DNA from: Basidiobolus meristosporus CBS 931.73
Lineage: Eukaryota; Basidiobolomycota; Basidiobolomycetes; Basidiobolales; Basidiobolaceae
Assembly: GCA_002104905.1 (NCBI GenBank)
Contig: MCFE01000343.1
Span: 26,818 to 90,817 of the forward strand
DNA length: 64,000 nucleotides
Direction: 5' to 3'
In this document: positions 35,475-46,480 of the stretch, piece by piece
Layout: each line of letters starts with the position of its first letter
How positions within the stretch are numbered: the first letter of the stretch is position 1
The notes under the pieces: model-generated
Database searches by the model: none
What the model was told of the DNA's origin: nothing
The model's input: only the letters and a program-made list of their open reading frames with translations
Position numbers and translations under genes: made by a program

Positions 35475-36406
35475 ATGTCCAACCTGGAGCTGAACTTTGC
35501 CCAGCTCATGGCTGCTTTTACCCAACTGCAGCAAGACCATGCAGACATCAAAAACACTTTTGCTCAGTTCCAGAACCAAAATGTCCGCAGACTAGCCATG
35601 TCCCAGTCTACCAAGAACCCAAGTATACTCCTGCTACCAAGTCCAATGGCTCTCAGAATGAATTCCGCGGCTTCATCAACATGGTAAAGAACAATCTTGC
35701 ACTCCAGACCAACCAGTACCCCACTGACCAGGCCAAAGTTGGTTTCCTCTCCAACCTGCTTACTGGTACATCTCTCAAGCGGTTCTCCCCATTAGTGGAG
35801 ACCAACTCTCCCCTCCTCAGAGACTACCAAGCTTTTCTCACTGAAATGGAGCTAACATTTGGTAACCTTGACCAAGCCAGAACTTCTGCCAACAAGATCA
35901 AGACCCTCAAACAAGGGAACAAACCAGCATCAGTCTATGCCTCAGAACTCTGACAACTCTCCAGGGACCTCAGCTCCTGAGGTCAAGCAGCCTTGATAAG
36001 CTAATTCCAAGATGGCCTTAATGATGAAGTCTGTGATCTGCTACTCCTACTCCCAGATCCAGGTACATTGGTTGAAGCTATGCACCAAGCAATCCGGTGT
36101 GACAACAGACTATTCCAGAAGAAGCAAAAGAACCGTCAAAGACACATTCCTGTTGCAGTCCCAGCCCCTCCTGCTCCCCAAGTCACTCCAGAAGATCCTA
36201 TGCAGATTGATAGTGCCAAATACAAGAAACTATCAAAGAGTGAAAAGTCCAGATGTCAACAAGCCAACCTCTGTCTATACTGTGGCCAACCAGGTCACTT
36301 TGCCAAGTCCTGCCCCAGCAAGCAGTCCAGCTACAAGCTGATGCAGTCCTCCAGTAACCAACCTGACTCAGATCTGTTGGGAAACTCCAATGTCCAGTTG
36401 CACTGA
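35475..36406 (+). pseudogene. gag: Gypsy-1 gag
   Basis: Begins MSNLELNFAQLMAAFTQLQQ (ATG at 35,475), a coiled-coil-like N-terminus. The frame shifts by about 35,690 into the phase that continues with the capsid-like region (FLSNLLTGTSLKRFSPLVE), then is broken by stops near 35,953. A CCHC zinc knuckle, CLYCGQPGHFAKSC, lies near 36,275-36,320, as expected for the nucleocapsid end of Gag. A real start upstream at 35,445 is possible but less like the family. Not functional as read. Confidence 0.85.
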
Positions 36407-36411
36407 CAGGC

Positions 36412-36849
36412 TTGCAACTGGACCCACCCATGAAAATCCAGCATATCCAAGAATCTTCCTTTGCCACAAAATCTATCCAGTCCTTGAGAATGCCTGTCAA
36501 AATCCAGATCCCTGACTCCAGTCCTATCCCAGTCCTAGCCCTGATTGATTCCAGTGCGGCATCCTGTTTCATTGACCAAGCCTTTGTCCAGAAGCACTCT
36601 ATTCCTGTTACCTTGAAATCCTGTCCAGTCCAAGTAGATGTTATTGATGAAAGATCACTCTCATCTGGTGCTGTTACCCATGAAACATGCTTACTTCAGC
36701 TGTCCAGTACTGCTCACCAAGAAAGAATTGCCTTCAACATCATCAACTCACCACACTATCCTACTGTGCTTGGAAGCTCATGGCTGAGCTACCACAATTC
36801 AACTATTGATTGGAAATCCAAGATCCTGTCATTCACCAGATCCCACTAA
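36412..36849 (+). pseudogene. Gypsy-1 aspartic protease domain
   Basis: Retropepsin-like domain. The active-site loop reads ALIDSSAAS at about residues 44-51 of this frame, where the family motif is D-[ST]-G, so the glycine is changed to serine. Downstream VLGSSWL matches the conserved G-x-x-W-L type flap/C-terminal segment. It is in phase with the beginning of the RT region, separated by stops at 36,849 and near 36,948. In a working element this would be part of one Gag-Pol polyprotein. Confidence 0.85.
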
Positions 36850-36954
36850 GTCAACTCCATGAAATATCCAGACCCTGATAACTGTGAAAAGACTGTTACC
36901 AACAGTTTAACAGCCCAAGATAACTTGCCAGCTGAAGGAGCCCCCTGAGCAAGC

Positions 36955-38363
36955 ATACCAGCCAAGTCCCAAGAGTTTGCCCATGTCCTTGACAAGAAGA
37001 AAGCAGAACTCCTCCCTGACCATTGGCCGTATGACTGCCCTATTGACCTTGAAGATGGAAAAATCTCTCCATTTGGCCCAATATATAACCTCTCCCAGCT
37101 GGAGTTGAAAGAACCTCATGGTAATATTGAAGAAAACCTCCAAAAGGGTTTTATTCAGCACTCCAAATCACCTGCTGGAGCCCCAATCCTCTTTGTCAAG
37201 AAGAAGGATGGCACCCTCACAATGTGTGTGGACTACCATGCTTTGAAAAAGATCACAGTCAAGAACCGCTACCCCTGCCCCTGATCAACACACTGTTGGA
37301 TCAGCTATCTGCTGCCCAAGTCTTCACTAAGATAGACTTGGGGGGAGCTTACAATCTGGTCAGAATCAAGCCTGGTGATATACGGAAAACTGCCTTTTGC
37401 ACAAGATATGGTTACTTTGAGTACAAAGTAATGCCATTTGGCCTCACCAATGCCCCTGCTGTGTTTCAACACCTCATGAATGACATATTCTGTGAATACC
37501 TTGACCAGTTTGTGGTAATCTACCTTGATGATATTCTCATATACTTCAAGAGTCAAGATGAACATGATGAACATGTCAAGAAAGTATTGAGAAAACTAGA
37601 CTCTGCTGGTCTCTATGCCAAGCTAGAGAAGTGTGAATTTGACCCGAGAGAAGTGGAATTTCTTGGTTACCTCATCAGCCCTGAGGGAACCAGAATGGAC
37701 CCAAAGAAAGTTGACTCAGTCCAATCCTGGAAAACTCCAAGCTCAGTCAAGGAAGCACAATCCTTCCTGGGATTTGCCAACTTCAATTGCAGGCTCATAG
37801 CCAACTACTCCAAGATAGTCACCTCTCTGACTAAGCTTACCCAGAAGAACACACCTTTTGCCTGGAATGAGGAGCAATCCACCTCATTCAACCAACTCAA
37901 GAAATCTTTCCTGAAGGCCCCCCTGCTTGCCCACCCTGACCTTGAGAAGCAACTCATAGTGGAGACTGATGCTTCTGATTTTGCCCGTGATGCCATACTC
38001 TCCCAGTAAGATGAGGACAATGTGTTGCACCCCATTGCATTCCACTCTTGGAAGTTTTCCCCTGCAGAGATCAACTATAATATCTATGATAAGGAGTTGC
38101 TTGCCATCATTGTAGCCTTTGTGCAATGGAGACACTACCTGGATGGTGCAAAATACAAAATCAAAGTCTTCTGTGGCCATAAGAACCTTGAGTACTTTGC
38201 AACTTCCAAAGTACTAAACCAGAGTCAAGCCAGATGGTAACTCTTCCTGTCCAGCTTTGACTTTACTATCACCTATAGACCTGGTGCAAAGCAAGGAAAG
38301 CCTGATGCCCTGTCCAGAAAAAAGGAATATGCCCTGGAAGAGGGAGATGATGCCTGTTGACAA
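36955..38363 (+). pseudogene. Gypsy-1 reverse transcriptase and RNase H
   Basis: RT starts in one phase ([19 protein letters not shown]) and shifts near 37,270 where one C of a C-run appears lost (RYP/LPLIN). The following frame, to 38,009, contains [22 protein letters not shown] and the catalytic YLDD at about 37,521-37,532. RNase H follows, with ETDASDF near 37,965 and later YDKELLAI. In-frame stops at 38,009, 38,240 and 38,361 interrupt it without a phase change, so most of the decay is by point mutation. RT catalytic residues are intact although the gene is dead. Confidence 0.92.
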
Positions 38364-39685
38364 ATGGAACACCCATTGCTGAGCAAGCAATATTTTGAGA
38401 TTCTTGCTACCCAGTCCTCAAGTCTTGTCATCCCTTCATTCCTATTAAGGATATCAGAATCCCAAGCCTCTGATATGACTTCCAGCACCATCAAGAAATA
38501 TCAGTTCCCAAACATCCAGAACCTGCATTTGGTAAACAAGTTCATCTACCACAAGCAGCAGCTTTATGTCCCAGACCCAGGCACCCAGCAAGATATCATT
38601 AAGTCTTGGCATGATTCAATGGCTGCAGGCCACTTTGGTACTGCCAAAACCTTGAATGCTATCAAAAGAGATTTCTGGTGGCCTAGAATGATAACTCTTA
38701 TCAAAGAGTACATTCTGACTTGTGATATTTGCAACCATGCAAAACCAGCCAGACACCAGCCCTATGGACTTCTTCAACCCTTGCCTATCTCAGAACACCA
38801 ATGGAGATCTATATCTATGGACTTCATTACTGACCTCCCTGAGTCATGTGGCTTCAATGCTATACTTGTAGTGACTGACCGGCTGGCCAAGATGGCTCAC
38901 TTTATCCCTTGCTGTAAGAACACTGATGCAAAAGAAACGCTGCATTAGTCCTGAAGAATATTTTCCGCCTTCATGGTGTCCCCAGTGATATTGTGTCAGA
39001 TAGAGTCCCACAGTTTGTGTCCAAGTTTTGGAAACATTTCATGCAATACCTTGGTGTTCAAGTCAAGTTCTTGACTGCCTTCCACCCACAGTCTGATGGC
39101 CAGACTGAAAGAATCAACCAGATTCTAGAGCTATACCTCCGGTGCTATATCAATTACCAGCAAGACAATTGGGTTGATCTACTCCCTGTTGCTGAGTTTG
39201 CCTACAACAACTCAAGCCATAGTGCAACCGGTTTTACACCATTCTATGCAAACCATGGATTCCACCCTCAGTTTGATATACAGATTCCAACAAACCCAAT
39301 GAGCCCACATGTGGCTGAGCATGCCCAAGCAATTCAGGACATCCAGAATACCCTCAAGGAAGAACTATCCTTAGCTCAGGAAAGCTACAAGAAATATGCC
39401 AATCTAAAATGGCATCCCAGCCCTGATTTTAATGAAGGAGATTCTGTATGGTTGCTCAGAAGAAACATCAGTGCTAACTGCCCTTGTGACAAGTTGGATT
39501 TCAAGAAACTTGGTCCCTTCAAGATCAAGAAGAAGCTTAGCCCTATAGTATATCAGCTACAGTTACCAGCAAGTATGAAAATCCATGATACTTTCCATGT
39601 GTCCCTCCTGGAGCCTTATTGTAGGAACACCTTGCCAAACTGGCAAGAAGCAAAGCCCCAAGCCATCCAGGTTGACCAACATTAA
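38364..39685 (+). pseudogene. Gypsy-1 integrase
   Basis: The zinc-binding H-H-C-C module is visible as HDSMAAGHFGTAKT followed by CDICNHAK near 38,610-38,745. The DDE core has D in SMDFITDLP, D in VSDRVPQF and E in DGQTERINQIL, so all three catalytic acids are present. A frameshift near 38,945 separates the first Asp from the second. The C-terminal part has FHVSLLEPY typical of fungal gypsy integrases. It leads directly into the chromodomain after a stop at 39,685. Confidence 0.92.
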
Positions 39686-39897
39686 GAATTTGAAGTTAAA
39701 CAGATTCTAGGCTCCAAGTATATCCGGTCAAAGCTGTGCTACTTAGTAGACTGGATTGGTTATGGTCCAAGTGACTAAACATGGGAACCAGCTACCCATC
39801 TCACTAATTGTCAAGAACTAGTTACCTAGTTCCACCAGCAATATCCTGCAAAACCTGCCCCAAAGGGAAACAGAGCTTTGCCTGGAAGAGGAGAATA
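39686..39897 (+). pseudogene. Gypsy-1 chromodomain and polypurine tract
   Basis: In phase after the integrase stop, the translation reads EFEVKQILGSK, then YLVDWIGYGPSD, a stop, and TWEPATHL, a recognisable chromodomain with its aromatic cage positions partly kept. A second stop follows in ELVT-stop-FHQQYP. The stops look like transitions (CAA to TAA, TGG to TAG). A purine-rich tract GAAGAGGAGAA at about 39,885-39,895 precedes the 3' LTR and would prime plus-strand synthesis. Confidence 0.85.
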
Positions 39898-39898
39898 G

Positions 39899-40436
39899 TT
39901 TCATGATCACATGACAAACATGAACACCCATGCCAAGTTTCAGCTTCCTAGCTCAATTTCTAAGAGATTCCTTCTGGAACCTTCTACCACCTTTCAGAAA
40001 GTTTCTGACCATTCCAAACCATTGTTACAAAATGGAACATTCCATGGAAGCTTCCCATTGTATTTTACATAGTCCAGTACCATATATGGAAATACCAGAT
40101 CACATGACTTAGTCAAATGATCAGGTGACCCAATCCATTTCCCTATCCTGTCTCAGTGCCTTGCCTTCTATATTATTATCCCCAGCACAGTGCTGCACCT
40201 CACCCCACAACCCCATTAGTATTAGCCAATATCTCTTGGCATCAGTATAACCAAAAAGTATATATAGTCCTATTCCCCCTTAAGTATTCCTCAGTCTGAT
40301 AAACACAGGTCTTGAATAAACAGCCTTGCCTTGGAAACCCACCTTGCCTTGATGATCCACACCTAAGTCCTTTCCTGGTCCTGCCTTGCCTAGCTCTACT
40401 CTCCTGCCTTGTGTCTAATCATAACAATTGGTAGCA
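39899..40436 (+). repeat. Gypsy-1 3' LTR
   Basis: Starts TTTCATGATCACATG and ends TCATAACA, aligned with the 5' LTR at 34,560-35,068. It has an extra 18-bp tandem duplication near 40,330 and scattered substitutions, so the insertion is not recent. It is immediately followed by the second copy of the ATTGG target duplication and then the gypsy-2 primer-binding site. Confidence 0.92.
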
Positions 40437-40437
40437 G

Positions 40438-40448
40438 CAATAACCAGA
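40438..40448 (+). other. Gypsy-2 primer-binding site, split from its LTR
   Basis: TTGGTAGCAGC lies directly after the gypsy-1 3' LTR. Removing gypsy-1 and one copy of ATTGG joins it directly to the gypsy-2 LTR end GTAACA, as expected for a primer-binding site. The TGGTAGCAG form is of the initiator-methionine tRNA type used by many gypsy elements; the exact tRNA is inferred. Confidence 0.75.
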
Positions 40449-40485
40449 AACCTCTCTCCTGAAGAAAGAAGAAGCCATCCTCAAG

Positions 40486-41682
40486 ATGTTGGACAATCAA
40501 GAATGGAAGAATGCCATGCAACAAATCCTGGCCCAACAGCAACAGTTACTCCAGATCCTCAGCCAACAGCAACAAGGAATGACTACCATGGCTCAGAGCC
40601 AGCAAAGCCCCGTCAAGAGCAACTTTAGTGTGAAGGTCAACTGGTACCATGGCAGAGTTAATGAAAACCTGGGAACTTTGCTCTTTCAGATTGAAGAAGC
40701 TTTTAAAGCTAAAGGAATTGCTCCAGAAAGCAAGTTGCATTATGCAGCTTCTTACCTGGCAGATGCAGCTTTACAGTGGTACCACAACAAGATCAGGTCA
40801 GCCACTATGATTGGATGCTCTACAATCTCTACCTGGGATGAGTTTGTGACAGAAATTCAGGATGCTTTTGAGCCTCCATACCAGCAGACACTACTAAGAA
40901 GGAAGTTAAAGACACTCAGACAGAAAGGAATGGCTCAAGAATACATCTATGAGTACAGATGTCTACTTGGACAAATTGAAAGAATGGACCCCCTGGATCA
41001 AGTTGAATACTTTATTGATGGGTTGAAAGAAAGAACTTGCAAGGAAGTGAATTATTGAAGACCTCAGACTTTTGAAGAAGCCATCAAGATTGCCATTGAC
41101 CATGACTCAGCTATGTTTGGAGTTTGGAAGCCTACAGTGACTAATCAGAAAGGCTACAATCATTATGAAAGAAGACAGTCAGAAGCAGTACCAATGGAAA
41201 TAGACGCTGTGTTGAAGAATCCCACCTCAGAAGAATGTAAGAAGAAAGGACTTTGCTTCTATTGCCACCAGCAAGGACATATTGCAAAGTACTGCCTTCA
41301 GAGAAGAAATGGACACCAGCCATCAAGAACCTTTAGCCGTATTGAGGCCATGGAGCATAGTAACATGGAGGATGTACTTGAAGAAGACTTAGAACTCACC
41401 TTCCACATGACAGAAGAATACCTATCCCAGATAACCTCAAACTCAGAAAAGCTATTATACTTGATTGGAGTAATCAATGGAGTACCTGCTAAGATCATGA
41501 TTGACTCAGGAGCACTGCATGAGTACATGTCAGAGCAATTTGCCTTGAAAGCTGGAATTAACTCAGAACCCACCAAATCCACTTCAGCCTCCACAGCTGA
41601 TGGGAACTCTCACATAATCAACCATATTACCCAGCCAGTAAGAATGAAGATCAATGACTATGAAAAAGACCTACCGGCTTAA
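40486..41682 (+). pseudogene. gag: Gypsy-2 gag and protease
   Basis: Begins MLDNQEWKNAMQQILAQQQQ, a Gln-rich coiled-coil start. The capsid-like retrotransposon Gag region includes ALQWYHN and WDEFVTEIQDAF. One in-frame TGA at 41,056 (probably from CGA) interrupts it, and the same phase continues through the zinc knuckle CFYCHQQGHIAKYC (about 41,260-41,300) to the protease loop MIDSGALHEYM near 41,500, which keeps the D-S-G triad. A TAA at 41,680 (probably from CAA) ends the frame. Apart from these two stops, gag-pro is well preserved. Confidence 0.9.
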
Positions 41683-41732
41683 ATATTTGGGAACTGCAAG
41701 TTTGACCTTGTACTTGGAAAAACCTGGTTATA

Positions 41733-43460
41733 TTGTGTAATCCATCAATCAACTGGAGAACCCATGCTACTCAGATCCAAAAAGACAAAAAGACCTATGA
41801 GCTATTACCTGCCAGGCTGGATTTCAACTTGGTCATTTCCAGTATGTGTGAGACAAGTGAACTTAGCAAGACCCAGTTCTGTAGAGCACTTAGAAATGGT
41901 ACCCAGATGTTCCTCATGGCAGTATTACAGGAGGATTCCGCTACCCCAGCACCCCAGCTGGTCCAGACTCTCTTGAAGAAATATTCAGACGTGTTTCCAG
42001 ATGAGCTTGTAAGCCTACCATCAGTCAGAGATGTGGATCATGCTATTGACACAGGAGATAGCCCTCCAGTTAGCAAGACACCTTACAGAATGAGTCCATT
42101 GGAATTGGAGGAAATGAAGAGACAAATTAGTCAGCTATTGGAGCAAGGATACATCAGACCTAGCAAGTCACCTTGGGGAGCACCAGTGCTTTTTGTGAAA
42201 AAGAAGGATGGAACACTTAGGATGTGCATTGACTACAGAGCCCTCAACTTGGGTACCGTCAAGAATAAGTACCCCATACCTTGGATTGATGAGCTTTTGG
42301 ACCAACTTAATGGAGCCACCATATTCAGCAAGATTGACCTAATGTCAGGATATAACCAGATTAGGGTGAAACCAGAAGATATCCCTAAGACAGCATTCAG
42401 GACCAGATATGGACATTACACGTACTTAGTCATAAATTTTGGCCTCACTAATGCCCCTCCAACATTCATGATGCTGATGAAGACTGTCTTTCAGGAGTAC
42501 TTAGACAAGTTTGTGATAATCAACCTGGATGACATATTGATATACAGCAAGACAGAAGAGGATCATGTGGTGCACATTGAAAAGGTCTTGAAGAAACTAA
42601 GAGAGAACAAGCTATATGGCAAGCTAGCCAAGTGTGAATTCTTCAAGGAACACATTGAATATCTGGGACACATAGTGACTAGCACAGGAGTGACCTTATT
42701 CCCTAAGAAGGCTGAAGTTATCTAGAATTTGAAGCAGCCCCATAGCATATCAGAACTCAGATCATTCCCTGGAATGGTTTCCTATTATTGGGGATTTGTC
42801 AAGTCTTTTGCAAGTATTGCAGCCCCTTTAACGGATATCCTCATGAAAGACAATACCTACAAGTGGGACATAGCTGGTGAGACTGCCTTCCAGACGCTCA
42901 AGAATGAACTTGCTAACCTGCCAAGCTTAAGAATACCAGACTTCAGAAAAGAGTTCACTCTGTGCACAGATTCTTCAGATTATGCAATTGGTGAAGTGCT
43001 GAGCCAAGAACACAAGGAAAAGGACTACCCTGTTGCCTTTGAATCCAAGAAACTGAACTCAGCAGAGCAAAAATATCCAGTCCATGAGAAGGAGATGCTT
43101 GCTATAATACACTGCTTGAAGACATGGAGATGCTATATTGAAGGAGTCAAATGCACTGTGAAGACTGATCATGCCTCCCTCAAGTATATATTGACTCAGA
43201 AGGTACTATCTAGAAGAATGACAAGATGGAGTGAATACATTCAGCAATTTGACCTGGTGATTGTCTACTGCCCTGGAAAAAACAACATGGTTGCTGATGC
43301 CTTATCAAAATTAGATCAAGTTGCACAACTCAGCTTGGTGCGTGAATCAGATTGGCCTAGCCTATTACCAAAGTACTTGGAAGACCAAGCCATTCCTAAT
43401 GAGGTGGATGAAGATATCAAGAAGATAATCCGTGATGAAGCCAGCAAATTTGTAGTATAG
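41733..43460 (+). pseudogene. Gypsy-2 reverse transcriptase and RNase H
   Basis: Phase changes near 41,730 relative to the protease. RT motifs are in order: [45 protein letters not shown], and the catalytic box reads NLDD (about 42,526-42,537) where the family has Y-x-D-D, so the conserved Tyr is replaced by Asn while both Asp remain. An in-frame TAG at 42,723 (probably from TGG) divides RT from the connection/RNase H region, which has TDSSDYAIGEVLSQ and EKEMLAI. The frame ends at 43,458. Confidence 0.92.
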
Positions 43461-43461
43461 G

Positions 43462-44610
43462 ATGAAACACTCTACCAAATTGTTGATGGAAGCCCTATTG
43501 CCTATTGCCCTTATGTTTCTTGCCTGGATTTCACATAAGCTACACAATGGATATGGACATCTTGGAATTGAAGGAACCTATAGCCTTGTGAAAGCCAGAG
43601 CATGGTGGCCCAGAATGAAACAAGACATTGAGAAGCTAGTGAAAACATGCCCAAATTGCCAAATCAACCAAAGCCAATCACAGAGAATTTCCAAACTCTT
43701 TCCCTTGGAGCCTGTAAGACCACTTGAAAGATGGGGAATTGACTTTATTGGAAGACTGCCAACCACCAGAAAATGCAACAGTTGGATCATAGTAGTAATT
43801 GACCATGCCACTAAATGGCCAGTTGCTAAAGCTGTACCAATAGCCAGTGAACAAGAAGTTGCAAGTTTCATTTACCATGGGATTGTGATGAAGTTTGGAT
43901 GCCCTGTGGAGATCTTATCTGATAGAGGAGCAAACTTTATTGCAAAGACATTAGAGGCTTACCTGGAAATGCAGCAGATCAGACACCTGAAAACCTTGGC
44001 ATATCACCCCAGAACTAATGGAGTCACTCAGTGGTTTAATGGATTATTTGAAAAAATGCTGACCAAGTATGCAAATGGAGTTGTCAGTAGATGGGATGAG
44101 TATATAGACCAAGCACTCTTGGCATGCAGAGTCAGAGTACATAACACCACCCAGCAATCACTGTTTTACTTGGTGTATGGATGTGAACCAAGGATTACAG
44201 GAGATCTCACACAACCAAAGCTTACAGACACCTTAGAAGATGAATTCAGTCAGCCAAGTAGACACCAGCAACTGGAACAAAGATGTCAAGAGGCACAGAC
44301 CAAAGTATCTCAAAGTGCAGAAAAGATGAAGCAGAGATCTGATAAGACTATAGCACCAGAAGCATTGACAGTTAGGAACTTTGTATTGCTAAGAAACAAC
44401 ACTTGGAAGAAGTTTGAGCCACAATGGACAGGACCATTCAAGATCATCTGAGAATGTCCATTTGCAACTTACCAACTAGTGGACAAACAAGGCAATATAC
44501 GGGAAGACTTAGTGCATAGGGACAGACTCAAGCTTGCAAGACTTGCTGATAATACTGAACCATCAAGATATTGGTGTTGTAAGAAAAGAGATTCAGGAGA
44601 ACCCTCTCAA
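43462..44610 (+). pseudogene. Gypsy-2 integrase
   Basis: A frameshift near 43,540 leads into the zinc module: HNGYGHLG... and CPNCQINQ. The DDE core has Asp in WGIDFIGRLP and Asp in LSDRGANF, but the third residue is changed: the motif reads NGVTQWFNG where the family has T-E-x-x-N, so catalytic Glu is Gln. TGA at 44,449 (probably CGA to TGA) is followed in phase by YQLVDKQGN and LVHRDRLK, the usual C-terminal segment. No chromodomain is found before the polypurine tract AGTAGGGGAGAA (44,615-44,626). Confidence 0.92.
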
Positions 44611-44626
44611 CTTTAGTAGGGGAGAA

Positions 44627-44994
44627 TATTATGATCTGCTGCTTGAATGTTTAAGTTAGATCAGTTTTTAGTCAAATCAATTAGTATATGTTTAGGTTAT
44701 CAGTATATTAGTATAATATATGAAATCAGTAGCATTAGTCAGCAAATGAATCAGCAGACCCTTATCAGACAGAAATAGATATATTAAGTAGGATCTTATT
44801 GGGTGGTGATGATGCAATCAAATGAGTGATTAGCCACAACCTACATTAGGAAATACAAGTAGTCAGCAATTGATCTGGCAAAATGTATATAAGGAGCTGC
44901 TCAAACCTCAATAAAAATCAGTTCAAGTTTTAGTGAATACAATACTAGCTAAACTCTCTATTCCTCTACAACTCTTATACCAATACTTGTAACA
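44627..44994 (+). repeat. Gypsy-2 3' LTR
   Basis: 368 bp starting TATTATGATCTG (TG changed to TA) and ending CTTGTAACA, matching the solo LTR at 11,449 and the 5' LTR. It retains TATATAAGGAGC and AATAAAAATC. The downstream 4-bp duplication AAAG follows at 44,995-44,998. Confidence 0.93.
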
Positions 44995-46480
44995 AAAGGA
45001 ACATCTTTATAGTATCCACAAATAGCTTGCAATGCTTCCAGTGTGCTGCTGGAATAAACTACTTTAGTAGGCCACCATGATAAGTGAATATCCAGTTCCA
45101 CCAGTCCTCACACTTATGTTGATGCATATGTGTATGGACATTAATTGGTGCCTCTGGGGTATACCTTGGTCAATGGATGCATTACAGTAACTTGCCAGTT
45201 GGTTTAAATTTCTCTGGAATCTCAACTGGTGCATTATGGTTATATTGTCACTTGTATGCTCTGTCAATATTGTAGGAAAATTGTGGGATAGCAATGCACT
45301 TTTTCTAGTGGATTGCTTTCACACCAGCTGACTCACTCCATGCTCAGTGTACTTGGCTGTTGGCTAGTCCCATACTTTGACTGATGATTAATCACTTGCC
45401 AGCTTTCTTGCATTCTCATCCCACCTTTGGAACACTCTTTTTGAGGACAGGGCTCATTTTTAGTATTAGTACTTGGATAAAGATGTTCCATATGGATGGT
45501 GGAGTACACTTCATGATTCTCATACATTTGACAGTAACATCATTCATTGTACTCAAATAATCCATCAATCTTGTTAGTTACAGGTGTATATCCTATGCTA
45601 AGCTTTCTGTGTGCTCTAACATGACAGCCATCTGATAGTATAACTCTGGAGATTATCTGGAACCTTGCTAACAGTGGGTACCAACAGCTAAGCCAATTGA
45701 ATAGTGAGCTTGGACCAGATATTAATGAGGCTATCTTCAGGCTTCTGCCCAGATACTATAACATTGATGGTAAATACAAGCTGATGAGATCTAGTGCCAA
45801 GCAAGATTTACTGGCAGTGTACTTGTTTGGTGACAATTTCCCAAATGCCAAGGCAATGGCATGGTCAAGCATACCTTCTGACAAGACCTTAATCTTGTGC
45901 TTGTTGATGTATTCTCCATCCAATATATCCTTCAATTCTTTGGCTGACACAAACTGATAGCAGTATAATATTGCATGATTGTACTCATTAGACTGTGGTA
46001 GCATCTTTTGATGGGGTATTACCAGAATATGTCCAGAATGTGCAAGATATTTGCTAACATTGGTTGTAGATTCCTTTTAAATTGGACATTTGGTAATGGC
46101 ATTATACATTGATTGACATAGTGTACAGCTATGGGCACATGATGGTCTCTATGTCAGCTCCAGGTCATATGTAGTCAGATTCATTGTGCTTATTCACTTA
46201 TAGCATGTTAGTGGTGTCTTGCAGTGTAGTAAGCTTTTTAGCCAGTTGCAGCAGTATGTCCCCAATAACCTTCCTACAAAAATTGGTAAAGTGTATCATT
46301 TCTCAAGCCAATGCATCACATCCTTTGCCAGTGATGAATTTGTGGACTCATTTGGCTACACAGAATATTTGTGATGGTATATACTCTTTCATATACTTGT
46401 TTTGCAGGCTTTGTGCCAGGCACCATTGCTCTCCAAGATAGGCTCACAGTCTACTTGCGGGTCCTCTTTATTAGCTGTAC
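44995..46480 (-). pseudogene. Decayed transposase-like gene B, copy M, 5' part
   Basis: Continuation of the DNA transposon interrupted at 33,974. The join GCTGCTTTCAAAG/GAACATCT across gypsy-2 aligns with CACTGCTTTCCAAGGAATACTCT at about 62,380-62,400. Minus-strand traces include a frame at 46,004-45,756 with SAKELKDILDGEY and one at 45,527-45,333 with MYENHEVYSTIHMEHLYP. No frame is intact, and a plus-strand frame (45,697-45,957) overlaps the same bases, so the coding strand is inferred from the neighbouring conserved block. The family is uncertain. Confidence 0.4.

Larger units (their letters stand above)
34560..40436 (+). mobile_element. Gypsy-1: chromovirus-type Ty3/Gypsy retrotransposon
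   Basis: A complete but decayed element of 5,877 bp, flanked by a perfect 5-bp duplication ATTGG (34,555-34,559 and 40,437-40,441). LTRs are 509 bp (5') and 538 bp (3'). The domain order gag, protease, RT, RNase H, integrase, chromodomain identifies a chromovirus. In this group the chromodomain usually directs integration to heterochromatin, which fits the satellite surroundings. Coding capacity is lost through multiple stops and frameshifts. Confidence 0.94.
33975..44994 (+). mobile_element. Gypsy-2: Ty3/Gypsy LTR retrotransposon, interrupted by gypsy-1
   Basis: The outer element of a nest. 5' LTR 33,975-34,555, internal region 40,437-44,626, 3' LTR 44,627-44,994, with a perfect 4-bp duplication AAAG at 33,971-33,974 and 44,995-44,998. 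Domain order is gag, protease, RT, RNase H, integrase, which is the Ty3/Gypsy order. No chromodomain is seen after the integrase. Gypsy-1 occupies 34,560-40,436, precisely between the 5' LTR and the primer-binding site. Excluding that insertion and the 210-bp insert in the 5' LTR, the element is about 4.9 kb. It is inactive: several stops, at least two frameshifts and altered catalytic motifs. Confidence 0.93.

Noticed and set aside
34560-40436. Gypsy-1 as a young, active element because its target duplication is perfect
   Set aside because: LTRs differ by substitutions and an 18-bp duplication, and gag-pol carries several stops and at least two frameshifts.
45697-45957. 86-codon plus-strand frame inside the gene B relic
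   Set aside because: It overlaps a similar-length minus-strand frame, and the neighbouring conserved blocks place the gene on the minus strand. Not decisive, so it is not listed as a gene.
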